Assembly: GCF_007827045.1 (NCBI RefSeq)
Contig: NZ_RPFW01000001.1
Coordinates: 1,588,519 to 1,652,518, forward strand
Direction: 5' to 3'
Source: Trebonia kvetii
GTDB lineage: Bacteria; Actinomycetota; Actinomycetes; Streptosporangiales; Streptosporangiaceae
DNA: 64,000 nucleotides
Shown here: one piece after another, positions 50,502-59,635 of the stretch
How the letters are laid out: each line of letters begins with the position of its first letter
Position numbering within the stretch: the first letter of the stretch is position 1
The notes under the pieces: model-generated
The model's database searches: none
Seen by the model: the letters and a program-made list of their open reading frames with translations, nothing else
What the model was told of the DNA's origin: nothing
Program-made: the position numbers and the translations under genes

Positions 50502-53297
50502 TCATTGCTTCTTCCTTGACGGGGCGGCGGACAATCCGGCAACGAGCACCCCGGCGAGAGCCGTATACGCGACGCGCGTCTGCGGGCGGAGCGTGGCCGG
50601 GCCCGTCGCCGCGACCGGCAGCATGTCATCCCAGGGGACACGGACGATTGCGCGAGAGCGGCCGCGGGCGACCGACTCGGCGTGCTCGACGTCCGGCAGC
50701 GAGCGGCGGCTCACGCCGTTGATCACCGTCACCGACTGCATGGCCAGGTCTGCGTGTCCGTTGTTGTCGAGCCAGTCGCGGGTGTCGGCGAGCGCGCCCG
50801 CCGCGTCCACGTTCGCCGGAACCACCACCACGAGCTGATCGGTGACCTTGAGCAGCCTGGTCAGGCCCGCCGCGCCCGGGTCGAGCACGCTCAGCGGGTA
50901 GTGCCTGTTCGTCTGCACGAGCAGCTTGATCTCGTCGCCGTCCTTCAGCGGCTCGTGCGAGGCGACCACGTCCAGCCGGGCGGCGCTCGGCTTCGGCGTC
51001 GGGTTCAATCCGTCAGGCCTGGTCGGCACGATGTGCTGCGGCGGCTTCCCGGCGAGCAGTTCCTCGAGCCAGGCGGCCGGGGCGCGGTAGCGGGCGAGCG
51101 TGCCGTCGTGCAGGTCAACGGCGGCCACCGGGTGCTCGCGCAGGCTCGCCAGCATGGAACCGGTCATCAGCGCGGTCACCGACTGGCCCGCACCGCTGGT
51201 GCAGCCGAGTACCAGGATCCGCTTCGGCTCGCCGATCGGGAGGCGCGCCCGGTTCCTGTCCAGTGCCTCCTGGTCGCGGGCGCCGGGGCCGGGAGTCGCG
51301 CCGTTGCCCGTGACGACCTTGACCTTGCCGTGCCATGACGTGTTCAGGTCTCTTGACGGCGCGCTGAGCGCCCGTTCGATGGACGGGACCCGAACAGCAG
51401 GACCTGCGGGAACCGCGGTGGGCGGGGGCGCCGGCGCCTGTGCCTGCGCCGAGAGCGGTTCTGGCTCTGGTGCTGGCTCTTGTGCTGGTGCTGGTGCTTG
51501 TCCGGGCGGGGCCGGAGCGGTGGCCTGCAGACTGGCCTGCCCGGCGGGCTGCGTTGCCGGGGGTGTGGGAGCCTGCGGTACCGCCGGCCTGGGCCGGTCC
51601 TGCGGCGCAGGCCGGGCGATGGACGGAGCCGGGGGCGCGGGAGCAGCCGTCATGGGCCGGTCCTGCGGCGCAGGCCGGACGACGGGCGGAGCCGGAGCCG
51701 ACGCGGCGGCCAGCGGCGCCGGCACGACTTCCGGGATCAGGGCCGCGGGCTGCTCCGGCGGCGCGACGTGCGGCGCGGGAGGCGCGGGGACCGGCGCGAC
51801 GAACCGCGGTGCCTGCGACGTCTCTGCCTGCGACGTCGCAGCCGGGGGCGTCGCTGCCGGGGGCATCGCGGGTATCGCGATGGCAGCGGCGGCGTCGGCC
51901 GGATTGGCTTGGACAGGACGAAGCGGGCGCGCGGGAACCGGCCAGTCTGGCGTTGTCACCGCTTGCGATGCAAACGGGGCCGGCGAAACGGGCGATGGCG
52001 GCGATGTCGGCTGGCCCGACGAAGTTGGCTCGACCGGCATAGACGGCTCGGCTTTGACGGACTGCGCGGCCTGAACGGTTGGCTCGGCCTGCGTTGTCGG
52101 CCCGGCCTGGATGGTTGGCTCAGCCGGCATTGCCGGCTCGGCCTGAACGGTCTGCGTGGCCTGGACGGGTGGCTCGGCCTGCGTCGTCGGCTTAGCCTTG
52201 ACGGCCGGCTGGGCCGGCCAGCGGGCTCCCTGCGCGTCGTGCGCGGCGGGCTGCTCCGGGGGCCGGCGGCGTCCTGGGCCATCGTGCGAGACCTCTGGAG
52301 CCGCCGTTCCGTTGGCACCCGCCCGAACTCGGGGCAACGCCGGTGCGAACGATTGCGAAATTACATCCGCCTGGACAACTGACGCGGCGGGCCTGGATTC
52401 CTGAACCTGCGGCGCGCTCAGCAGCCACTGCGCGGCCGCGGGCGGCGGCGCGCTTGCCGGGCGCGGGGCGATCCCTGGCTGAGCCGGGGCGGCGGGCTGA
52501 ACCGTGGACGCGGGCCGTTGCGCGGCGGATGGCAGGACGTCCGGCATCGCGTGTGCCGCCAGGCCGGATGACTGCGGCGGCTCGGGAGGTAGGCCGGGAG
52601 GGACCGGACGGCTCACCGGGACTCGACTGGTGGGTAGCGCCGGCGCGAGCCTGACCTGGCCGTGCCCCCGCGCCGATGACCGTGCGCGCTCCTGTGCGCG
52701 CGCACGCTCCTGGACTCTGGGTCTGATGTCTGTGCCTGCCAGGCGCTGCCGGCCGGCCTCGCCCTGTGCGGCTTGCCGCACGGCGGCCACGCCCTGTGCT
52801 GAGGCGGAATCCGGCCGGAAGATCGAGGTGGGCCGCAGGACGCCGTTGCGCTCCGGCCTGGCTTGCGTAGCGGCCGGCAAGGCCGCCGCCGCGGGCCGGG
52901 CGGCAGTTGCCGGGCGAGAGCCCGCGGTCGTGCCCTTCCGCCAGACTCTGGCGGTCAGGACTATCCGGTCCTTCTCGCTCAGCGGCGTCAGCCTGACCCA
53001 GGTCCTCGGCTCGGCCAGATACCTGGCCTGCGACTCCACCAGTTCGGGCAGTCGCTTGTTCTCGATGACCGGCCTGGTGGTGAGCCAGGTGAGCACCCCA
53101 GGCGGAAGCACGTACAGCCAGACCAGCGAGTGGTTGAAGGGCAGTCCTATCGCGATGAGCAGGACGATATAGGGGATCGTGATCCCAGCGAATACGGCGA
53201 TCCAGTTGATCGGCAGCGGCATGGGCAGCCTAAAGTCATAAAGCTTGTATAGCCGCTTTTCTATCCGCCAGATATTCGTATACGTGGGCAGGTCCAC
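50502..53297 (-). CDS. TcpE-like membrane protein fused to an Ala/Pro-rich linker and ParA-like domain
   Basis: 931 residues from GTG 53297, which begins VDLPTYTNIWRIEKRLYKLY, typical of TcpE/PrgI-type proteins. Two membrane helices follow (NWIAVFAGITIPYIVLLIA and SLVWLYVLPPGVLTWLTT). Residues about 150-660 are low-complexity and contain tandem degenerate repeats of TQAEP/VQAEP type. The last 260 residues form a ParA/MinD-like P-loop domain: KRILVLGCTSGAGQSVTAL as nucleotide loop and PLSVLDPGAAGLTRLLKV as switch region. The usual Walker lysine is missing (GAGQS rather than GKS/GKT), so ATP hydrolysis is doubtful. The length is unusual for TcpE and indicates a fusion. Confidence 0.78.
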   Translation of the reverse strand: MDLPTYTNIWRIEKRLYKLYDFRLPMPLPINWIAVFAGITIPYIVLLIAIGLPFNHSLVWLYVLPPGVLTWLTTRPVIENKRLPELVESQARYLAEPRTWVRLTPLSEKDRIVLTARVWRKGTTAGSRPATAARPAAAALPAATQARPERNGVLRPTSIFRPDSASAQGVAAVRQAAQGEAGRQRLAGTDIRPRVQERARAQERARSSARGHGQVRLAPALPTSRVPVSRPVPPGLPPEPPQSSGLAAHAMPDVLPSAAQRPASTVQPAAPAQPGIAPRPASAPPPAAAQWLLSAPQVQESRPAASVVQADVISQSFAPALPRVRAGANGTAAPEVSHDGPGRRRPPEQPAAHDAQGARWPAQPAVKAKPTTQAEPPVQATQTVQAEPAMPAEPTIQAGPTTQAEPTVQAAQSVKAEPSMPVEPTSSGQPTSPPSPVSPAPFASQAVTTPDWPVPARPLRPVQANPADAAAAIAIPAMPPAATPPAATSQAETSQAPRFVAPVPAPPAPHVAPPEQPAALIPEVVPAPLAAASAPAPPVVRPAPQDRPMTAAPAPPAPSIARPAPQDRPRPAVPQAPTPPATQPAGQASLQATAPAPPGQAPAPAQEPAPEPEPLSAQAQAPAPPPTAVPAGPAVRVPSIERALSAPSRDLNTSWHGKVKVVTGNGATPGPGARDQEALDRNRARLPIGEPKRILVLGCTSGAGQSVTALMTGSMLASLREHPVAAVDLHDGTLARYRAPAAWLEELLAGKPPQHIVPTRPDGLNPTPKPSAARLDVVASHEPLKDGDEIKLLVQTNRHYPLSVLDPGAAGLTRLLKVTDQLVVVVPANVDAAGALADTRDWLDNNGHADLAMQSVTVINGVSRRSLPDVEHAESVARGRSRAIVRVPWDDMLPVAATGPATLRPQTRVAYTALAGVLVAGLSAAPSRKKQ

Positions 53298-53325
53298 AGG
53301 ACTGCACTCCTCAGCGCGAAATAAC

Positions 53326-53589
53326 TCAGTGAACCCCAAGAGCGTTCGCTATTCCTTTGGCCAGGGTCTGCACGATGCCCGGTGTGTAGAAAACCACCGC
53401 GATCGCTACTGCCAGCACCATGAACTGCACGAACCGGGTGATCTCGCGGGTGAAGAGGAAGAACAGTGCCACGATACCTACGATGCCCAGAAATAGCGGG
53501 CCGAAAAGGCTCTGTAGGTAGTCGACGAGACCCTTGGTGTTGATCGCCGCTTGCGGTGCCGCCGCGACGATGAGCGATACGGACATCAT
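53326..53589 (-). CDS. TcpD-like small membrane protein
   Basis: 87 residues. Two hydrophobic segments, FGPLFLGIVGIVALFFLF and FVQFMVLAVAIAVVFYTPGI, are joined by TREITR. Size and topology match TcpD-type or VirB2-like subunits at the start of such operons. The ATG at 53589 overlaps the stop of the upstream gene (ATGA), so the genes are translationally coupled. The TcpE-like gene follows. Confidence 0.75.
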   Translation of the reverse strand: MMSVSLIVAAAPQAAINTKGLVDYLQSLFGPLFLGIVGIVALFFLFTREITRFVQFMVLAVAIAVVFYTPGIVQTLAKGIANALGVH

Positions 53590-54155
53590 CCTTCCCTTCC
53601 GTGGGCATCAGTGCGCTTCCGGAGGAGCCTGCGGCCGCGACGGGCAGTCATCGATGACGCGAGCCGGGTCATGGGGTCCCCATCGGTTGCATGGATGCAC
53701 GGATGTCCTTTACATACCATCTTCCGTTTTGCTGGTCGACAACCGACATGTCGCGAGTTGTCCGGAGTCGCGAGCCTATACACGAGCGGGCCGACGTGGG
53801 AAGCCTGATCGCCGCTGTCATGGAAGAAGCTGGGCAGCTGACTGGCGAGCTCGGTCTTCGCGGGTAGGTCGAAACCCGGCTGGTGCACGCTGGGCGGCAC
53901 GGCCGACGATGGCGCGGGAAGCCAGGCAGACTCGGCCGATTCTACTAGCAGCAGGGCCTCCGCGACGGGCGGCGCGCCGAGCACCGCGGTGGCGCGTCCG
54001 GCCCGGACCACGGACGGCGGGTGCGTCGCAAAGTGGGCGCCTCGGGTCGCCCTGGAGAGCGAGTCTCCGCGGCCGGCCCGATCCGCCGGTTCGTCACCGT
54101 ACACGGGTGACTCCGCACCGCTATCGGGGCTAGCAACGCTGAGCCTTCGCACCAT
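53586..54155 (-). CDS. Hypothetical protein at the head of the T4SS operon
   Basis: 189 residues from ATG 54155, preceded by GAAGGAG. Sequence: a Ser/Asp-rich N-terminus, then PPVAEALLLVESAESAWL, FHDSGDQASHVGPLVYRLA, and a basic C-terminus (TARRGRRLLRKRTDAHGREG). No membrane segment or family recognised. The ATGA overlap with the TcpD-like gene supports it being translated. It could be an accessory or regulatory protein of the system. Confidence 0.55.
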   Translation of the reverse strand: MVRRLSVASPDSGAESPVYGDEPADRAGRGDSLSRATRGAHFATHPPSVVRAGRATAVLGAPPVAEALLLVESAESAWLPAPSSAVPPSVHQPGFDLPAKTELASQLPSFFHDSGDQASHVGPLVYRLATPDNSRHVGCRPAKRKMVCKGHPCIHATDGDPMTRLASSMTARRGRRLLRKRTDAHGREG

Positions 54156-54158
54156 CAC

Positions 54159-54515
54159 TCCTTCGCCCGTCCCTTACCTGGCAGCCCAGGTGCGGGGCGA
54201 GGCACTGCCGATCCCGTGCTCCATTGTGCGGCATAAACCGACCACTCGCGCGGCATTAGAGCCGAACAAACCGCATCGATCTGGCTCAATGAAGTGCCAT
54301 CCGCCTGCACTGGAGTTACATCCAGTCACATCCGTTACAGGCGCCTGCTGCCACCGCTATGGAGCTCCCTACCGACGGTAACTCGTTACATACTGATACG
54401 CAACGACCAACACGGGGGTTCATCACAAGAGCCGAAAATTTCCATCGTGGCAGGTAATCAGCGTGGACCAATGTCAACCACCACGGAACGCCCATTACAG
54501 TCTGTGACCAGGGCT
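54159..54515. other. Intergenic region upstream of the T4SS operon
   Basis: About 360 bases without a gene. This is where the promoter for the minus-strand operon should lie. Nothing else is clear by eye except two copies of CATCCGTTAC/CACATCC-like sequence near 54300-54340. Confidence 0.35.
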
Positions 54516-54559
54516 GCGAAGTCCCGCCCAGCGAGCGCGGTCGCGGGCGGGACTTTCGC
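54516..54559 (-). terminator. Terminator after phospholipase C
   Basis: GCGAAGTCCCGCCC pairs with GGGCGGGACTTTCGC across a 15-base loop, with one bulged T. It lies 21 bases beyond the phospholipase stop on the minus strand. Confidence 0.7.
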
Positions 54560-54579
54560 GCATTTCGATGCCGATTCGG

Positions 54580-56706
54580 CTAGCCGATCCGGCCCGCATA
54601 GCGACGGGTGAAGCCGTCGGTCGTATTCGTGGTGATGATCACGTCGTAATAACCGTTGGAGTCCACCGGCCAGTTGACGGTGGACGAGCCGTTCGCCCCC
54701 ACTGTCACCTGTTGGGTGGTGCCCGCGTAGGCGTTGACCGTGAGCGTGTAGACGACCGCGGTACTGCCGTCGTTGGCGAGCGTGAGCTGCACCGAGGGCG
54801 CGGTCCCGGTGATCAGCCCTGCCGATACGCGCGGGACCTGACCAGTGGTGGTGCTCGCCGCGACGATGGCACCGGCGAACGAGCGGACGAAACGGTCGGG
54901 CCCGTAGACAGAGAAGGCGTACCCGTACTTGTTCTTCTTGGTCGCCGTCCAGGTGTAGGTCTTGTTGCTGCCCTGGACGACGGTGAACGGGGTCGCCGAG
55001 GCGGCCAGGTACTTGTCGGGGTAGACGGCGAGCGAGACGCCGACGTAGCCCGTGCTCGACATGGTCGCGGTCACCGTGAAGGCCGAGCGGTTCACCGCGA
55101 CGTCGGCGTGCGGAGTGTGGGTGCTTGGCCGGTGCGGCCGGGTCCCCGTCTCCTGCGCCGGGGCGGTCTGTGCGCCCTCCGCTGGCGGGTTGACGGCAGG
55201 GAAGGACTTTTCGGCGTCGGACTGGGTGATCAGCGGCACCGTGTCGGGCAGCGTCGGAATGGAGAAATCGGGGCTGGTGAAGTCGAACGCCGCCGTCAGG
55301 TCGCCGGTCAGCGACCGGCGCCAGGCCGTGATGTTGGGCGCCGACACGCCCGTCCAGGTCTCGAGGAACCTGAGCATGGACGTGTGGTCGTAGGTGTTGG
55401 AGTCGACGAAGCCACCGCGAGTCCATGGCGAGCAGATGATCATCGGAACCCGGGGCCCGAAGCCGATCGGCAGGCCGCCGATGAACTCGTTCGTGACGCT
55501 CGTCTCCGGCGCGGGCGGCGGCACGTGGTCGAAGTAGCCGTCGTGCTCGTCGTAGGTGATGAACAGCGCCGTGGTCTCCCACAGCGCCTGGTTGCTCATC
55601 AGTGCCTCGAGCACGGTCCTGGTGTAGTGCGCGCCGTAACTCGGGCTCGCCGCTGGGTGCTCCGAATACTCGTAGGGCGCGACCACCCAGGAAACCTGCG
55701 GAATCGTGCCCGCCGCGCAGTCGGCAATGAACTGGGCGAGCACGTGGTTGACGTGGTTCGGCCCGAGCGCCGTGCCCGCGTTGGCCTGCCACGGCTGCAC
55801 CGCCCCTTGGACGGCGAGTTGCTGGCCGGCCGTCGTGGTCGCCTTCATCGAGGTCTGGTACTGCTGGTAGAACCACAGCGGGTTGTCGCCGTAGTCGCCG
55901 ACCCAGCCGTTGGCGCCGCTGCCGTCGCCCACCTCGTGGTTCGTGTACACCTGCCACGAAATCCCCGCGTTGAGAAGCAATTCCGGGTAGGTGGTGACGT
56001 TCGTGAACTCCACGGTGTAGTCCGGCGGGTTGGATGTCCAGCCGCTTGACGTCCCCGTCCAGAAGTACATCCGGTTGGGGCTCGTCGGTCCGAGTATCGA
56101 CTGGTGATAGCCGTCGCAGATGGTGAACGCATCGGCGAGCGCGTAATTGAATGGCAGGTCGTTGCGGGTGAAATAGCCCATGGTCTGCTCGGTCTTGGAC
56201 GGAACCCAGTCATTCCACAGCCCGCCATTGCGCGCGCTGTGGTCGCCCGACCAGGAATGGTCAAGATCTCCCGCGTTCTGCGCGTCCACAGTTGTGGAGT
56301 CCATGTGGAAGGGCAGCAGGTAGCCGAGGTCGGTGCGCGACTTATCGGGCTGCTGGAAAATCGTGGTGCCATTCTGGTACTTCAGCACCTGCTTGTCGGC
56401 GAAGCCCCTGACGCCCTGGAGCGTGCCGTAGTAGTGGTCGAACGAGCGGTTCTCCTGCATCAGGATCACCACGTGCTTGAGATCCGCGATGGTCCCCGTC
56501 GCCGCCCCGGCTCGTGTCCTCCCCGTTAGCCCGGGAAGCTGGCTGGCCCCGGCGCCGATCGCCGCCGCGCCCGCCAGCGCGCCGCCCACCTGCAGGAAGC
56601 GCCTGCGGCTGACGGAAGCCTTGAAAGGCGCCGCGGACCGGTAGTCGGTACCCGGCGGCACGCTCTCCGCGTCATCCTCTGACCTGCTGCCCTTGTCCAT
56701 GTTCAT
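54580..56706 (-). CDS. Phospholipase C-type phosphoesterase, Tat-exported
   Basis: 708 residues from ATG 56706 with GAGG upstream. The twin-arginine signal SRRRFLQVGGALAGAAAIG shows folded export. The phosphoesterase core begins HVVILMQENRSFDHYYGTL (metal ligands in ENRSFDHYYG) and includes FDHVPPPAPETS and GPRVPMIICSPWTRGGF. After residue about 500 come two beta-sandwich C-terminal domains of the kind seen in bacterial phospholipase C (VAVNRSAFTVTATMSS, SVYGPDRFVRSFAGAI). It hydrolyses phospholipid head groups, choline or similar, outside the cell. The length is typical. It has its own terminator. Confidence 0.9.
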   Translation of the reverse strand: MNMDKGSRSEDDAESVPPGTDYRSAAPFKASVSRRRFLQVGGALAGAAAIGAGASQLPGLTGRTRAGAATGTIADLKHVVILMQENRSFDHYYGTLQGVRGFADKQVLKYQNGTTIFQQPDKSRTDLGYLLPFHMDSTTVDAQNAGDLDHSWSGDHSARNGGLWNDWVPSKTEQTMGYFTRNDLPFNYALADAFTICDGYHQSILGPTSPNRMYFWTGTSSGWTSNPPDYTVEFTNVTTYPELLLNAGISWQVYTNHEVGDGSGANGWVGDYGDNPLWFYQQYQTSMKATTTAGQQLAVQGAVQPWQANAGTALGPNHVNHVLAQFIADCAAGTIPQVSWVVAPYEYSEHPAASPSYGAHYTRTVLEALMSNQALWETTALFITYDEHDGYFDHVPPPAPETSVTNEFIGGLPIGFGPRVPMIICSPWTRGGFVDSNTYDHTSMLRFLETWTGVSAPNITAWRRSLTGDLTAAFDFTSPDFSIPTLPDTVPLITQSDAEKSFPAVNPPAEGAQTAPAQETGTRPHRPSTHTPHADVAVNRSAFTVTATMSSTGYVGVSLAVYPDKYLAASATPFTVVQGSNKTYTWTATKKNKYGYAFSVYGPDRFVRSFAGAIVAASTTTGQVPRVSAGLITGTAPSVQLTLANDGSTAVVYTLTVNAYAGTTQQVTVGANGSSTVNWPVDSNGYYDVIITTNTTDGFTRRYAGRIG

Positions 56707-56872
56707 GCCCTCAGTCCTCTCACAGCGCTCGACGGCACTCAGACCGAGCAAAGGCGCTCAATCAATCGGGCACGCTGAGCGTGACGGACGTCAAGGCAAA
56801 TAACTGATGAACTCCCAAATCCTCGATCATTCGATTGGGCTACTCGGCAATGCTCGCGGGGAGGCGAGCGCT

Positions 56873-57067
56873 TCAGTCCGCATTGCCTCGCGATGTGCTT
56901 CCGGGGACGAGCTGCTCGTGCCATGCAAGATGGTGATCTCTCGTCGGCTTCTTGTTGTACACGAGAGCGGCGCATAGCTTGCAGATCGCTACATCACGGG
57001 CGTTCTGCGCAGGAAGTCGTTGCCAAAGCTGCAGGTCGGCCTGAGCCGCAACATCATCCTCAGCCAT
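56873..57067 (-). CDS. Small zinc-finger-like protein
   Basis: 64 residues from ATG 57067, with GGGGG six bases upstream. It contains AICKLCAALVYNKKPTRDHH, followed by LAWHEQL. The C-x2-C then H-x(3-4)-H spacing resembles a treble-clef-like zinc site also seen in small actinophage proteins. No other domain. It lies between phospholipase C and mraY, both on the same strand. Confidence 0.6.
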   Translation of the reverse strand: MAEDDVAAQADLQLWQRLPAQNARDVAICKLCAALVYNKKPTRDHHLAWHEQLVPGSTSRGNAD

Positions 57068-57165
57068 CGCTAACCCCCATGCGATCTCATCATGCGTTCG
57101 TTTAACTACATAGCGTAACAAGCGGCGGGAACGCGGAGACGGGGGCCCACAGCTGCGGGCGGACC

Positions 57166-58224
57166 TCAGCTAGGGAACCAGCTGATGTAGAAGATGCCCA
57201 GGCCGAGGGCGACGAACATGGCGGCGATGAGCCAGAAGCGGAAGACGATCGTCGACTCTTCCCAGCCGACTAGCTCGAAATGGTGGTGCAGGGGCGTCAT
57301 CTTGAACACCCGCTTGCGACGCAGCTTGTACGAGCCCACCTGGATGACCACCGACATGGTGATGATCGCGAACAGCCCGCCCAGGATCAGCAGCAGTAGC
57401 TCCGTGCGGGTGACGATGGCCAGGCCGGCCAGCACCCCGCCGAGAGCCAGCGCTCCGGTGTCACCCATGAAAATCTTGGCCGGCAGCGCGTTCCACCAAA
57501 GGAACCCGATGCAGGCCCCAAGCACAGCCGCGGCGACCACCGCCGCGTCCAGGGGGTCGCGGACCGCGTAACAGTTCTGCATGATGTCGGGAGTGCACTC
57601 GTTGCGCAGCTGCCAGTTCCCGATCAGGACGTAGGCGGCGAGTACGAGGATCGAGGCGCCGGTCGCCTGCCCGTCCAGGCCGTCAGTTAGGTTCACTCCG
57701 TTCGAGGTTGCCGTGATCATGATCAGCACCCAGATCACGAACAGCACAGCACCGATGGACACACCGAAGTCGGCATTGAACGACAGATGCTCCGAGGCCG
57801 GGGTGAGATCGTAGGCGTTGGGGAAGCGGATCGCCAGCAGCGCGAAGATCACCCCTACGATGACCTGCCCGAGCAGCTTGGCTCTGCTGCGCAGGCCGAG
57901 GCTGCGGCGCATGAACAGCTTGAGGAAGTCATCGACGAAGCCGACGAAGCCCAGGCCGGTCATCAGGGACAGCACCAGCACCCCGGAAGCCGTCATCGGG
58001 TCGCCGGTGAGCAAGTGGCCGAGCATGTAGCCGATCAGCGAGGCGATGATGATGACAATGCCGCCCATCGTGGGCGTGCCGCTCTTGCTCTGGTGCGCCG
58101 GCGCATGCTCACCAGTCCTGACCTGCTGGCCAAGCTTCCGCCTGCGCAAGATCGTGATCGCGGGCAGCGTCCCGGCCAGTGCGACGATCATCGATATTGC
58201 GCCGGACAAGAGGATGGTCTTCAC
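57166..58224 (-). CDS. mraY: Phospho-N-acetylmuramoyl-pentapeptide transferase MraY
   Basis: 352 residues from GTG 58224 with AGGGG upstream. It transfers phospho-MurNAc-pentapeptide to undecaprenyl phosphate, forming lipid I. About ten membrane helices. The catalytic aspartates are in VGFVDDFLKLFMRR and NLTDGLDGQATGASI. FMGDTGALALGG and TPLHHHFELVGWEE (the HHH motif) are diagnostic. The sequence looks complete and catalytically competent. It is not accompanied by murF, murD or ftsW as in the dcw cluster, so it is either a displaced or a second mraY. Confidence 0.93.
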   Translation of the reverse strand: MKTILLSGAISMIVALAGTLPAITILRRRKLGQQVRTGEHAPAHQSKSGTPTMGGIVIIIASLIGYMLGHLLTGDPMTASGVLVLSLMTGLGFVGFVDDFLKLFMRRSLGLRSRAKLLGQVIVGVIFALLAIRFPNAYDLTPASEHLSFNADFGVSIGAVLFVIWVLIMITATSNGVNLTDGLDGQATGASILVLAAYVLIGNWQLRNECTPDIMQNCYAVRDPLDAAVVAAAVLGACIGFLWWNALPAKIFMGDTGALALGGVLAGLAIVTRTELLLLILGGLFAIITMSVVIQVGSYKLRRKRVFKMTPLHHHFELVGWEESTIVFRFWLIAAMFVALGLGIFYISWFPS

Positions 58225-58417
58225 CCATCAACCCCTGTCGGTAGGCAGAACCCGAGCCGCTGGGGCAATCAGAGGCATGGGGCCCATCCTGGCATAACGC
58301 ACTATGCTTCCGACCGATTTCACCCGGCGACGCGCCTTCGGCTGATGCAAAGGTTGGAGACATGGGTCTCGCGGCCTTCCAAGGGCGCCTCGGGTAACCG
58401 GCACTCATAATGGCTCC

Positions 58418-58648
58418 GTGAGCCGCGTCTTCTCCGTCGCTGTCGTGCTCGCGGTGATCGCCGCGAGCACCCTGATCCTCCTGCACGCCTTCCGCGGCCA
58501 CGGCCAGCCTGGAACTGTCCTCTACGGCGGCAAGAGCTATGACTGCCATACTGTCCTCCAGTCATTCGAGAGCACGGAAGGTCCTGGCGTCTATCCGCAG
58601 TCGGTCATCGATACCTGCGTCAACAGCCAGGTCGGAACACAACCTTGA
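58418..58648 (+). CDS. Small secreted or membrane-anchored protein, unknown
   Basis: 76 residues from GTG 58418. An N-terminal hydrophobic segment (VFSVAVVLAVIAASTLILL) is followed by a short outer part with two cysteines (YDCHTVLQSF and VIDTCVNSQ) that could pair. There is no clear ribosome site. It ends next to the GNAT gene. No family recognised. Confidence 0.5.
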   Translation: MSRVFSVAVVLAVIAASTLILLHAFRGHGQPGTVLYGGKSYDCHTVLQSFESTEGPGVYPQSVIDTCVNSQVGTQP

Positions 58649-58650
58649 TA

Positions 58651-59247
58651 ATGGCATCCATGTCCCTGCCCACCCCCACGCTGCACACCGACCGCCTGCG
58701 ACTGCGTCCCTTCACCGACGCGGACGCGGATGCCCTCTTCGCACTGCACAGCAGCGCCTATGTGCTGCGCTACTGGGACGCGCCGCCGTGGAGCGAACCC
58801 GCGCGCGCCGAGCGGTTCATCGCGGCTTGCCGGCAGATGGCAGATGAAGGCACCGGGGCACGCCTGGCCATGGACCGCTCTTCAGACGGAGCCTTCATCG
58901 GCTGGTGCGGTCTGACCCGATGGAACCCGGACTACCGCAGCGCGTCGTTGGGCTACTGCCTCAGCGATGCGGCCTGGGGGCACGGCTACGCGACGGAGGC
59001 CGCACGCGCTCTGCTGCGGTGGGCGTTCGACACACTCGACCTGAATCGCGTCCAGGCCGAGACCGACACGCGCAACCTGGCATCTGCCCGTGTGCTTGAG
59101 AAGGTCGGATTCGTGCGTGAAGGGACGTTGCGGGAAGACTGCGTCGTGAAGGGCGAGGTATCGGACTCGTGGGTGTTCGGCTTGCTCAGGCGGGAGTGGC
59201 GGCCGTTACAGGGCGAGTTGCCTGCCGGTGCCGTGTTCATAAGCTGA
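58651..59247 (+). CDS. GNAT-family N-acetyltransferase, RimJ-like
   Basis: 198 residues from ATG 58651. Acetyl-CoA-dependent acyl transfer to protein N-termini or small molecules. Family features are LHTDRLRLRPFTDADADAL at the start and SLGYCLSDAAWGHGYATEA (the acetyl-CoA binding loop, GHGYATEA). NRVQAETDTRNLASARVLEK and VGFVREGTLREDCVV follow. This is the RimJ/RimL subgroup. The ATG at 58660 is an alternative; neither has a good ribosome site. Confidence 0.85.
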   Translation: MASMSLPTPTLHTDRLRLRPFTDADADALFALHSSAYVLRYWDAPPWSEPARAERFIAACRQMADEGTGARLAMDRSSDGAFIGWCGLTRWNPDYRSASLGYCLSDAAWGHGYATEAARALLRWAFDTLDLNRVQAETDTRNLASARVLEKVGFVREGTLREDCVVKGEVSDSWVFGLLRREWRPLQGELPAGAVFIS

Positions 59248-59251
59248 TGCC

Positions 59252-59614
59252 ATGCTCGAAGCTGGGAGCCGCAAGCGAAATCAGCCGGCACCGCCGCACG
59301 TCATGTTCGAGGCACTGACCCAGCCCGACCGAGACCCCGCGCGGCCGTGGCTAGAACTGCTGGACGACGAGCAACGTCCTCGTCTGGTTGAGACCAGCGA
59401 GCCAGGCCTCGTTGTGTGGTCGTCCCTGTGGATCAAGCGGCCTGATGCGATCGTGCGGTTCGATCTGCCTCCCGACGCGAGCGGGTACGGAACAGATCTG
59501 CGCTGGACACTGCTGGTCGATGAACCCATGCCGGACGCATCTCTGGTCGGACACATGCGCAAGCGACTAAATCAGCTGATCAACGCGAACCTGAGATTCA
59601 CGTTCGGCCAGTAG
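59252..59614 (+). CDS. Hypothetical protein (SRPBCC/START-like shape)
   Basis: 120 residues; starts just after the GNAT stop. ALTQPDRDPARPWLELLDDE, VVWSSLWIKRPDAIVRFDL and DLRWTLLVDEP suggest an alternating beta pattern with a C-terminal helix (MRKRLNQLINANLRF), as in START-like lipid-binding proteins. Function unknown. Confidence 0.6.
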   Translation: MLEAGSRKRNQPAPPHVMFEALTQPDRDPARPWLELLDDEQRPRLVETSEPGLVVWSSLWIKRPDAIVRFDLPPDASGYGTDLRWTLLVDEPMPDASLVGHMRKRLNQLINANLRFTFGQ

Positions 59615-59635
59615 CTGCTTTCCTGACGCTCACAT

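Noticed and set aside
48530..50722. Plus-strand open frames across the VirB4-like gene
   Set aside because: Arg/Ala/Pro-rich shadow translations, no ribosome sites, antisense to a gene with Walker motifs.
51956..52318. Tandem repeats as a possible CRISPR or minisatellite
   Set aside because: They encode degenerate QAEP-type repeats within the TcpE-like protein linker and lack spacers.
51440..52382. Plus-strand Gly/Arg-rich frames across the TcpE-like linker, resembling PE-PGRS or collagen-like proteins
   Set aside because: Artefact of the Ala/Pro repeat DNA read backwards; the minus strand carries the real gene.
54568..56049. Long plus-strand frame across phospholipase C
   Set aside because: Antisense of a Tat-exported enzyme with clear motifs.
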